From contig CM035358.1 of assembly GCA_020137815.1 (NCBI GenBank), forward strand, positions 4,671,614 to 4,735,613: a stretch of 64,000 bases of DNA. The letters are read 5' to 3'. Below the pieces are notes generated by a model. It had not been told where the DNA came from, ran no database searches, and saw only the letters and a program-made list of their open reading frames with translations. This stretch comes from Hormiphora californensis. Lineage: Eukaryota; Ctenophora; Tentaculata; Cydippida; Pleurobrachiidae. Each line of letters starts with the position of its first letter. The stretch's first letter is position 1. Position numbers and translations under genes: made by a program. This document shows positions 12,681-23,900 of the stretch, piece by piece.

Positions 12681-13466
12681 ATGGCTGAGGACTCTGAATC
12701 AGAACTCGGTAAGTCGTTATACATCCGTGTTTTTACCATGCCGATTTCCTAATTTTCATCAATTAATTAATTAATTAATTATTAATTATTGTGTTTAGAT
12801 CTGGATCAGAAATTGACGTTAGCTGAGAATGAGAGTGCAAGTGATCAAAAACAAACGCTACTTCTAGAGAGTGTAATGCAGCTGATCAATGTAACAAGTG
12901 TAAGTGTTTTATCAGTGTAACAAAATTAGGTGTTTTAGGGGGTGTTTTATCAAAGCAATTAGTGGAAGTGTCTTATCAAATATCAATGTAACAAGTGTAT
13001 GTGAAAGTATTCCATCTTTCCTTTTTTTGAGCGATTAGTTATCTCGGATTGTTCACCAAATTATAACAATCTCATTTCTTCCCAGGAGTACCCGACACCA
13101 AAAGACGAGATCCCGATTTTACGACCGGAACGAGATCGAGTGCTTCCAAACCTAACAGCCGACCTTGAATCATACGAAAGTGATTGGGGTCTTGAGATCC
13201 TAGAGAGTCGTGTTGAATGGACACCTCCCTCTCCCACCACAGTTGCCATGACGACAAGAGACAATGAATGTAATGGTGAAACTACCAGACAGACACTCGT
13301 GGAAGAGAAAGAGAATGTAGTTCATAATGAAAATATGGAACTCAGTGTCGTGTGCGAGACACCCAAATCTACCGCTAAACAGATAAACAGAACGGTTCTG
13401 TTGAAAACTACGTCTCACAGTAGTGAATCTCCGCGACGTAGTAAGCGACGTAGCGCCCGGTTCTGA
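12681..13466 (+). CDS. Unrecognised 169-residue protein
   Basis: Three exons join in frame: 12681-12708, 12799-12899 and 13086-13466. The N-terminus is acidic (MAEDSESELDLDQ), the middle is Glu/Asp/Thr rich with a WGLEILESRVEW stretch, and the C-terminus is basic and Ser/Arg-rich, ending SKRRSARF, like a nuclear localisation or chromatin tail. No domain is recognised. The start is the first ATG of an exon with a clean donor. It is on the same strand as the neighbouring nuclear-type genes. No function is proposed. Confidence 0.6.
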
Positions 13467-13830
13467 AAACTTTGTAATTATATGGTTAATTAATTAGTTA
13501 ATTAATTAAACCTACTATGTATATACGGAAATATTCAAGTCTCATTATGTTGCGAGGAGAGAGGTAGCAAGGTAGTCAGAAAGATGCATGCACTTTTTGT
13601 CAGTTGTGTATTTTAGTGCTAAATCTTACCATTATTGACAAAGAAACTATCCAAGTTTTTAAAATTCAATTATACCCGAAATAGCAATTTTCAAAGCTCG
13701 AATCGTTGTTTTAATAACTGTGTTGATCCCATCCCCAGCCAACATCCACTTCTCTCTACACTACTGATTTTGTTTAAAAACCTGTCTGAACATATATCTC
13801 TCTACTGCAGCAGTGGGGGTATCCAGTTCC
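13467..13830. other. Intergenic, AT-rich
   Basis: Holds a TTAATTAA-type repeat just after the preceding stop and no recognisable exon. A possible upstream exon boundary (TACTGCAG at 13803-13810) precedes the deltex start. Confidence 0.4.
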
Positions 13831-15693
13831 ATGTCATTTGTTGTGTGGGAGTGGCAGGGAGACAACAACGTCTCTTTCATCCCGTATTCCAGTGAAGTGT
13901 GCACCGTTCTTGAGGATGCCAAAAATACCAACAAACAAATCGTACGTGGCCGGCAGTAATTAGTCTCAGCTCAGACAGCCTTGGGTATTGCCCGACTTTT
14001 TTCTCTCTCTTAACCCTTCTCTTCCCAGGTCCAGTTAGGCCCAATTGATCCATTCATCCTCCTTCAGGTCCAGCTAGGCCCAATTGATCCATTTCTCACG
14101 CCCTACTCGGTTGACACCCGTGCTATGGAACAGACCTCGGCGTGGGTAGGAAGAAAGAGGAAAGTTAGGAGAGCTTTGATTCAAAATGGGCATCCCTTTA
14201 CAGAAAGCCCGGGGTAGGTTTTCCAATTATTATTAGGCCACAGCAACTGAATATATCATTATAAGTGGAAATGAACCCCACTTATCACATCAGTTAGACT
14301 AGGAGTAAATTCCTATCCTCGTCCTAAATACAGCTGTATTATTTCGCTCGATTATAGTTATATCATTTCAGGCTGCGCTATGAATGGGATTTTGGTGGAG
14401 GGATGTTCTTCCCCTATGGGTGCAGTGAAGCAGCTGAAATTCACAACGCGACACAGCAAGGTTCCATGGTTTTCAATTTACCTGGAACACCCTACCAGAT
14501 TGACCTAAACAACATGGTTCAGACGAACCAACAAACTAGTTACCAGAGAAAGATCAGGAAAAGTTCATGTACACAGTATAACACACCTCAGGGATACACA
14601 GCTCCCCCTCCCTATCAGCCTACATCAACACAGGTATAAATACTTAGTAGTCCCGTGTCATTTGATTGGTTGCCAATGAGATGTTACTCCCGTTTCATTA
14701 AGTTGGTTGTCGATGGTTCTATTTTTCTTTACCTTTTTTGAGTTCTCATTTCCGATTTCTTCCCAGCAGGTACCTGCAGTCCAACAGCGAACACAACCAC
14801 CCCCCTACACTCCGCCAGCATCACTTCCTACCCCTTCTCGATCCCAACTTTCTGCTGCACGAGCTCATGTTGCTGTCAAGGCTTCTGCTGGTGCCCCATC
14901 TCTGCCTGCAGCTACTGCCGCGGCTGCCCAATCTCTCCCAGCACTGAATGCTGCTGCCCGGCCCGCGGCTGCCCGACTTGGACTAATACCAGCTGCCGCT
15001 GCCCAACCAACACCAGCTGCCCGACCTACAACTTCATCCCCAGCCACCCTCTCTTCCATCATCACCTCCAACAGTACACCTTACAAAAACAACTCTTCCT
15101 CCGACACCTGCCCTGTCTGTTTCGATGGTATGGACGTGGCTTCAACCTACACAACCTCCATACCGGGTGTCCCTCATGCTGGCCTAACCCTGGGCTGCGG
15201 ACACCACATCCATAACCCATGTCTCCAAGCCATGGTGGCAGCCAGTTCAGAGGTTACATCATTCAGATGTCCTGAATGTCAGAGAGCATTTGGGACACGG
15301 ACTGGCGACCAACCAAAGGATGGGAAGATGTCAGTTAGGTTGGATAGCAGTTTGAGGCTCGGTGGATATCCTAACAATTCAGTCATTGTGGTGGTGTACT
15401 CCTTCTCCAGTGGCACTAGTAATGGTGTGAGGTATTCCGCGAATGGGTTTCCCCGGTCAGCATACTTCCCGGACACCCCTGAGGGGAATGAGATCGTTGA
15501 CCTTCTGAAAGAGGCGTTTAAACGCCATTTAGTGTTCACCATTGGAACATCTGTCACCACCGGTCAAACTAACACCCTAGTTTGGAATGATATACATCAT
15601 AAGACGACCTTGCAACCTGGTGCATACGGGTATCCGGATCCCGGGTATCTGCAGAGGATTAGAGCTGAACTCAAGGCTAAAGGAGTGGAGTAG
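13831..15693 (+). CDS. DTX: Deltex E3 ubiquitin ligase
   Basis: Four exons: 13831-13941, 14029-14213 (or from 14068), 14372-14633 and 14767-15693 (or from 14770), about 494 residues. Two WWE domains come first (VVWEWQGDN at the start; WDFGGGMFFPYG in exon 3). A Pro/Ala-rich linker follows, then a RING finger (CPVC, CGHHIHNPC, CPEC) and a complete Deltex C-terminal domain including GFPRSAYFPDTPEG, FTIGTSVTTGQ and WNDIHHKT. Deltex proteins regulate Notch; the RING-DTC module ubiquitinates substrates and binds ADP-ribose/NAD. WWE domains bind ADP-ribose or ankyrin repeats. Exon 2 has two acceptors 39 nt apart made by a tandem duplication, both in frame. Exon 4 has a NAGNAG acceptor. The start ATG falls at the usual start of the first WWE. 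Confidence 0.93.
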
Positions 15694-16116
15694 TAGGGAC
15701 TTCAAATCTCTAAAGGAGAAGGGACAGTAGGGACTTCAAAATGGATCTTTGTTTCTGAATTGCAATTAATTATGTGCTGTTGTGCAATGTGATATTCACA
15801 CATAATCTGTCTAAAATCAAAAGTTTCAAACGTTTTAATCAAAACTAGCCCACACTTTTTTATTGTCTAGGTAAATTGTAAAATATCTTGGGCATATCAG
15901 ATATCTTTTTTAAATCTCTTTTAGTAATTGCTCTGTTAGATTTTGACTGTCTGTACTAACTGACTTGACTAACGAACTCCAGTCTTTCTTTTCTGTTTCA
16001 AAAGTACAAATAATTATAGATTAATTAATAAATTATTGCACTTCTTAACCCATCTATATTTCCTAGCACATTCCCTATGCTGATGATTGTTACTAGGTGA
16101 TCACACACTGTGAGCG
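15694..16116. other. Deltex 3' region / PLRG1 upstream
   Basis: A short repeat (AGTAGGGACTTCAAA, twice) follows the deltex stop. The remainder is AT-rich and shows no exon. Confidence 0.4.
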
Positions 16117-19113
16117 ATGTCTGAATTACCTCGGACCCGGTTTGGGGGCACGCCCGGACCTAGGAATACTGCCACCCCGGACCACACCGCCTCCTCAACC
16201 ACTCCGGGTCGAATGGGTTCAACCACACCCGGTAGAGGTGGACCCGGCACACCCAGTAGAGCGGGTAGTACCACACCTAGTAGGACACCCGGTGGGGGCG
16301 GTACTACACCGGGTAGAGGTCCACTGAAGAGTAATATCAAACAGAGGAGCGTGTTAAGGACACCCGGCACGCCCAGTAATAGTGATACACCAGGCAGAGG
16401 GACACCTAGGAGGACACCTAGTAGACGTCCAGCAGAGTCATTAGTCTTCAAGGAGGAGGTCCAGAAACACAACGGTACGTTGGGGGAATTCATTCATTAT
16501 TATTTAGTACTAGTATAACTAACAACGGTACGTTGCAAGATGAACAATGAACAAAATTTTGGGAGTTCATTGTTTGATATAACTATTACCATCATCTGTC
16601 GTATGAATTCCTAGTTCCCTTATTCTGTTTGGTAACCATCTCAACTCCCTTTCCCTTAGTCCACACCCTGGTATTCCGATCACTGAAGAGGACCCACGAT
16701 TTGTTCTTGTATGACCAGTGGGCTGCACTTCCCACACCAGATGATCTCAAGGTACAGTATTTGATCTGCCGAACCCTCACAGAGCGTCCTCTGTCATTAT
16801 TTGAAATGCTGTATGAGCTACACAGAGGGAGATGCTTTTAGTCAGAACTGTTTCATTCGGCAGGACGAATATAACTGATATGTTTGATCATTTCAGGCGT
16901 CTAGGAAAAGTTATAAACGGCAGAGCGAGTATGCATCAGTGAAAGACATGGACGCACCAGTTATTGCCAAAAAAGAGAACGTACCTAAAACACCCGGTAA
17001 TTCTAAACACATTTTCTGGATTTGTAGATCTACTGACAGCCAACCGGAGAAGGATTACTAAATAACCCGCTTTTAAAACCTCCCTCCCATCTCAGGTAAC
17101 GAATTGGTGGAAGTTACAACTCCTAAGAACAGCAGTACAGGAGAGAAGATCAGTAACGCCCTTGCTAATGCCAACCCTAACAACAACAACAAAATGATAA
17201 CTTTAGCCTCGCGTCGTGCCGCCCTTCCCAAACCCCAATGGCATGCCCCCTGGAAACTAATGCGGGTTATATCTGGTCATCTTGGCTGGGTCCGTTGTGT
17301 TGATGTGGACCATACTAATGATTGGTTTGTCACCGGATCAGCCGATCGGACCATCAAGATTTGGGATCTCGGATCGGGAACGTTGAAGTTGTCCCTGACC
17401 GGTCACATATCTACCGTTCGGGGTGTTGCAGTGAGCGATCGTCATCCGTATTTGTTTAGTTGTGGAGAGGACAAACAAGTGAAGTGCTGGGATTTAGAGC
17501 AGAACAAGGTGAGAGAATGAGACAGTGACTTATAGTGTGTCAGTAAGGTATTGAGTGTGTTGTGTATGTGTGCCACGGCGCAGTCACACTTTGAATGATA
17601 TTTCAACGGAACGCGCGGTGACCCTCTCGTATTGAAATGTTGCGCTGTGAGTGCGTGAGATTTGTGCGCGGCGTGGGGCTATTTTGGCGCTCAATTACCG
17701 GTAGGCCCACGAATCATCATCAATGTTGACACTCAACTCCCTCCCCCTCAGGTTATCAGACATTACCATGGACATCTCAGTGCAGTTTACTCCCTGTCTA
17801 TTCACCCTACTTTGGACGTCCTCTGCTCTGTCGGTAGAGACTCGACCTGTCGAGTTTGGGACATGAGAACTAAGTCTTGTATCCATACCCTCACCGGACA
17901 TACTAACACGGTGTCCAGCGTTCTGACCCAGGCGACGGAGCCACAAATTATTACCGCTAGTCATGACACAACTATGAGGTATGTCAATTTGATTCGAAAA
18001 ATATGATCTATCAGGATAAGAATTCCCTCTCTTGAGACTAATGACCAGTGACTCTGTTTCCCAGGTTATGTGATAATAATAACAACAAATTGAAACAACT
18101 TATTTCCAGGTTATGGGACATAGTTGCGGGAAAGACCCGGGCTACTCTGACTAACCACAAGAAGAGTATCCGATCCGTCGTGTTGCATCCGAGCCAGTAT
18201 ACATTTGCATCTGCTAGTGCTGACAACATAAAGCAATGGAAATGTCCCGGGGGAGAGTTTATACAGAATCTATCGGGGCATAATGCGATATTGAACACAC
18301 TTGCACTTAACCAAGATGGAGTTCTCGTATCAGGTACTAATAATCAAAACCCTTGTATGGGTAACATTTTATTTATTATGTACAGTCGGACCCCGATTTA
18401 GGGGCCCCCGATTTAATGGCACCCCGATTTAGGGACAGGATTTTTTCCCCCAATATACGAAAATTAACATTATTTGAACCCGATTTAGTGGACACCCCGA
18501 TTTAGTGGACAAGAGTCTTTCCCCCGAGGGTGTCCCTAAATCGGGGTCCGACTGTACATCAATTTTTAGTAACACTTCCGGGAGCTCCCACCCCTTATCA
18601 TGTTCCAATCCTCCTTGTATTGGGAGACTCTTGTCACAATATTGTAAGAGAGCAAAACATCCCTACCCTTACTCAACAACCCTACCCTTACTCAACGCCC
18701 CTACCCCGTGTATAACTAACATGTGACATTGTTTAGGTGCGGATAATGGAACAATCCATTTCTGGGACTGGAAGACTGGTTACAACTTCCAGCGTGTCCA
18801 ATCCCAAGTACAGCCTGGATCCCTTGATTCTGAGGCGGGAATATTTGCCATGAAGTTTGATAAGAGGTAAATTAATTAATTTGTTAAGTAATTAATTAAG
18901 TTATTACTGGAACTACTAGTTTTTCGTTTATTTTAAAAGTAAGGAATTTTCAATTCTGTAGTGTTCCAGATTTCTAACCTATGTCTCTCTTTCAGTGGAA
19001 GTCGTTTGATAACATGTGAAACAGATAAGACGATAAAGATTTATAAGGAGGATGACACTGCCCTTGAAGAACCGATTAACTGGAAACCAGACTTACTAAG
19101 GAAGAAATATTAA
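16117..19113 (+). CDS. PLRG1: PLRG1/Prp46-type spliceosomal WD40 protein
   Basis: Eight exons give 553 residues: 16117-16474, 16660-16751, 16897-16996, 17096-17508, 17752-17978, 18110-18333, 18737-18866 and 18996-19113. The family N-terminal motif [20 protein letters not shown] is split across exons 1 and 2. [10 protein letters not shown] leads into a seven-bladed WD40 propeller ([53 protein letters not shown] and others), ending KDL-like at [14 protein letters not shown]1 is a core Prp19-complex subunit in the activated spliceosome. Unusual: about 110 residues of Thr-Pro-Gly-Arg repeats (TPGR, TPSR) precede the conserved start. Exon 6 has a duplicated upstream acceptor (18065) that would add 15 in-frame codons. 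The gene converges with PARP4. Confidence 0.95.
18383..18554. mobile_element. Pogo/Tigger-like MITE in PLRG1 intron 6
   Basis: Same termini, length and TA flanks as the copy at 1831-2003, with scattered differences in the interior. Confidence 0.7.
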
Positions 19114-19779
19114 TGACATGTTAAAAAGAGAGGGACACACGCACGAGTTTTAATTTTTTATTTTTGAACGTTCTGAGAACGACTTTCTCTCTATCCCCCA
19201 TGATGTTGTTGAGTGTTTGTCGCGTGTTGCTTTCCCCTTTACCCACCATCGACACTTAGATAAACTGTTTTAATTTGTGTTGAACCTAACAATTAAACGG
19301 TAGCCCCGGAAACAGTGTGGTGCAAGGTGCGCAATTCCTCTCGTCGGTCATGTTTACGGATATTTTTCCCATGCGCCGCGCGCCACACTGCTGAAATACT
19401 GCTTTTGTTCGGATTCATGTCGCTGCGCGTGATGGAACAGTCGTGAAATGTAAACAGGGCTTGGCTGGCTATTTGGATAGGCCAAATATAAAACACTGCA
19501 GGTCACACCGTCACACTGCTTATTCTGGAACAATAGGTTCTCCGTTCTCTTGAGGAAAAAGGAAAATAACAGCGATTTCTGCAAAAACATATGTCAAAAA
19601 GATACACATCTATACACAAAACAATTCTAAAACTATCAAAATTCTCCAAACTATATATACCATAATTCATATTTGATATTTCAAATGTCTCTGTAAAACA
19701 CTGTACAGTAAAACTGCTCAACTAACTCCAAATAATGGATGTATTTTAAAATCGAAACGTTATCTTAAACAGTTTTTAA
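19114..19779. other. Gap between convergent PLRG1 and PARP4
   Basis: AT-rich 3' flanks of two convergent genes. No further exon is supported. Confidence 0.4.
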
Positions 19780-20935
19780 TTAGTCCAGATCTGAAATCTC
19801 TGAATCTCCTGTCCTACAGCCCGAAATTATCCACATCAAGGTAGTTAGCATCTGAAAGCTAGATGCAATTCCGAGCTGCTGGAGAACTTCTGATTTCTCC
19901 TTAAACTTCTTAAGCTTAGTATAATAGCAGTGCACCGAGTTTTTGGCGGTTCGTGAGAAGTCAATACATTCTGTCAAAGTAGTTAGGCATTTATCCCTCG
20001 CGTTGATACCTGAAATGTGTAAAAGTACATAGTACAGTTCGAGTAATGTCATTAGCTTCTTGGAGTATCTTTTTTTACTGCTTTTTTTAGTGGTCGGGCT
20101 TTCCTAACAGTGTCGTGTAAGATATAGAAACCGCTCACCTAAACTCCTCAAGCCAGCCTCAAGTATCATCTCAAAAACATGGGGCAGTCCGTAGACTTGA
20201 ATACCGAATGAACATCAGCCTGCTTCTGGAGGCCATATGTTCTTTGAGCACTGAAAGAAACGAGTTGTTTTATATCAACATTAGGGAAAGTGAAGGGACA
20301 AAGTTTGAATTATGAAGCTGTACAATAAAACTAATTACCGGTTGAGCCATGAGGAAAAGTGCTGAGTAAAGTGCAGGGATGGTATCCTGATAGTGATCTA
20401 GCTGCTCCTTCAGTTCCCTGAAGAACGGTGTATCTGAATCCTAGGGGAAGAACGTCATATCATGTAGTTATTGGGAAACGTGTTTCATTCGGAACTGGCA
20501 ATACGCCAATGCATTGCATGTACACGCTTTCTATGTTACAAACGACACGCTGTTTTCGTGAAATTTGAGAGTTTCCGTCCAGTTATACGACACATACCTA
20601 AAATACTGAACTATCTTAAAAAGGCACTTACTGCTAAGACACGTTTTTCAATCTCTTCCCGGGATGGAAGAAGGGGTGTTTTGAACAAAGTTCCTTCGCA
20701 CTCCTATAAAATCAGAGAAGGGGTGAGTATAGAGAACATGTCGTAATCGTGATAAGAGAATCTGGTAGAGATGTCATAGCATTGGCCTGACTTGTCTGGT
20801 CTTTACCGGTAACACTAGTTCCCTTGTCAAATCCTCCTTCATTATACCACACCCCTCTCCACACTCCATTTGTTCAATGTCTTCCCGGGATCTTCTAACC
20901 CTGTGGTATTAGTGAGATCGTTACTTTTACTAGGG

Positions 20936-20966
<31 letters not shown>

Positions 20967-23900
20967 GTTCACAAATAGAACTCCTCGTACCCACAGAAAA
21001 AGAGGGTAGTATCTATGATAATCTTCCGACTAAAATACCTCTCGAGTTGTCTCCGGTAGGTGGCGACATTTCCAGGGGAAAGAGTCACTAAACACTCTAG
21101 GTGGGTGATTCCGTTGGCGTCAATATTGATTGTTATTTTCACATCTCCTGTTTATGATGTTGGTGTGAATATGGGGATATGGCTGTGTGAGAGAGAGAAA
21201 AGAGGGACAGGAAGGGAAAGAGAGAATGAGATTTACACCGCCAAACATACCAGTTGCTCGTTTTGGTAAGTTGTGAAAGCAAAGTGCACCAATAAAGTGG
21301 TTATCCTTGGCTAGAGGCCTTCCTCCCTCGTATACCTTTACCTCTCCCGACACACCCCCTGAGAAACATATGAGCTTAGTAAATCAATCAATTTAAAAAT
21401 AATCTTCTGTATAAGAGGGTGACCCCTAACAACTATCATGTTATCAATAAAACTGCTTGACGGGTATCACTTCCCAAGCCCGGAATATTTGGATCGTGAA
21501 ACCCACCTACAATAGTAGCATCAATGGTCTTCCTGCATGGAATAGTGGTGTTCCTTGGTATTACAGGGTAACAGCGACCCCTCTGGTCCTCGACAGTTAG
21601 GGTAGACGGGGTGACATCTAGTAGTAATAAATCACAGAACATTTCTTGACTTGGAGCCTTCTTTTTCATCTTTTTAAGTCTCATATCTCCACTCCTAATA
21701 CAGTCATCTCTCCCTCCGAAACCTACATCTATCAAGTAATCCTCAAGCTCAATGCCTTGTTCAATTATTTCACTTGATGATCTTGAGTCACAATAAGATG
21801 GCACACCACCCAATTCAGCTCCATCCTCACATCTCATATCCATTAAGAATTCACACGGGGCACTGCGTTGTACCGACAGGCAATCTAGCTGCATTTCTAT
21901 CTCAGGTGAGTGACATAGAACATCATGGGCAATTATAGAGTTTTCAGACCCACTAAACAGACCAAACCCATATTCAACATCTGACTCTGCATCTGACTCC
22001 TCCTGATCCAGTGAGAAAGAAGGAGTAGCAGCTGATTTGAACTGTTGTCGAGGAGCAGCACTGCACTTCTCGGGCTCAGTCAAGATACTACCGGTTGTAG
22101 GGGAAGGAGGAGGCTCAGTCAAGATACTACCAGTTGTGGGGGAAGGAGGAGGCTCAGTCAAGATACTACCACATGTGGGGGGAGGAGGAGGCTCAGTCAA
22201 GATACTACCAGATGTGGGGGAAGGAGGAGTACTCACTGAGGTATCAGAACTGACACTTGATAAGCTAGAAGCTACTGGATAAGCAGTGCTCCCTCTTATT
22301 CCTCATTGAGGCAGCAAGTTTCATTTCCACCGACCTCCGTTCACCACTGAGGACGTGAGAGATCCGTTTTAGAAGAGCTACATGATGGCTTCGATGTCAT
22401 CGACCTTTCTTTACTAAGAGATGAAGGAGGAGGAGAGAGGTCCGATCTAGAAGAGCTAGAAGATGAGGAACTATTCACGCTTTAGTGCGCACATATCCAT
22501 ACTAGGAGGTGAAGAGATCCGTTCTAGATGATGGAGCAGCAAGCCCCGTGGCCACTGAGCTAGAACTGGAGGGTGTTCCTGCAAACACTTTCCGGTGGAC
22601 AACACCACACTTTGGACTATCTGAAGATGAGCTCTCATCGGAACTATCACATTTTAGCAAGGCCTTCTCCTTTATAGCTTTGTTTCCATAATCAGCAGTA
22701 TCCAATGAAGATTTCGAACTTTTGAAGAAGCCCTCCATTTCTGAATCTGGATCTGAGGAGGATGTATCGCTATTATAGGACGCGGGTTGTACTGCAGCGG
22801 GAGCAGGAGGAGGAGCAGCTGGAGCACCAGGGGTAGGAGGAGAAAACCTCCGATGAGGAGCAGCAGATTTAAACATCCTCTGCTGTGGCACCACCTCACT
22901 CGGACCAGGGCCACCCCTCAGCCTCAGGACAAGGTGGAGAGTGCTCTCTTTTTGGATGTTGTAGTCAGATATAAGTCGGTTATCCTCGAGCTGCTTCCCA
23001 GCGAAGATAAGCCTCTGTTGGTCTGGTGGGATACCCTCTCGATCTTGGATTCTCTGTTTCAACTCTTCGATAGTCATACAACTCTCAAAATCGAGATTTA
23101 CAGTTTTCCCTGTCAAAGTCTTGACATAAAGGGGACCACCACCTGTGTGGGGAGCTTGGGTCAGGATAGTCCCAGCGGTAATTCCAAGAGAGGAGAGTGT
23201 GCCACTTTGGGTCAACACTTTCCCATCTAATACCCAATTCACCCCGCCTGGTAATTGCTCGAGAGTCAATGTTTCCCTGTAGGGCACCGGGACTACACTT
23301 CCATCACGCATCTGAAGAACAATATTCTGTTCCGGGTTTTCCACAATGGTAATGGTACTTGAAGAGGTTATACCCGTTATTGCCATGGTCTTGGTCTCGT
23401 CCTCAATGTAGCGACCAAGGAATACCAACTTTGTGGTGTCTTCAGCAGCTGTTCTTCCTGCCTTGTTCAGGCTCTTTACAATTCTCTTCTTCACATCAGA
23501 TACAGGCATGGTGTCAATGAGAGGTGTTAGTATGGGAAGAGACCTGCTGCACTTAACCATGAGTGACGTCATTGTGACGTCACAATGTTCTCCAACACCT
23601 ACCGCATCTCTAACACCACCCTTCTTTCCTAGCTCTACAACTCCACCAACACCCTGATCTGATCCTTCCTTCTCCTCCACCCACGCCATGTAGGGTAACT
23701 TGTCTACACTCTCCAATATCTCACTTAGATCAACCGTTTTCTCGATCTCCTCTCCCTCTTCTCTCTCTTCGATGGCGATGAAACTCGTTAGCGGACACAA
23801 AATGGAATGTTCCAGGGAAAGTCCAATAATCTCCTCCTTCCTATCTCTAACCGCCCTCTCATGAGCCACTCTATCCTCCTGAAGCCGCCCTGAGAAGTAA

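Noticed and set aside
14865-15071. Ala-rich minus-strand frame inside deltex
   Set aside because: It is antisense to the Ala/Pro-rich linker of a well-supported exon.
20166-20225. Alternative last PARP4 exon (19 codons, acceptor after CTCCAG)
   Set aside because: Not excluded, but the longer exon 20250-20139 keeps phase into a further exon and has better splice sites, so it was preferred despite its UGA.
22045-22282. Repetitive plus-strand frames opposite the PARP4 linker
   Set aside because: They are antisense to the [11 protein letters not shown] repeats of PARP4.
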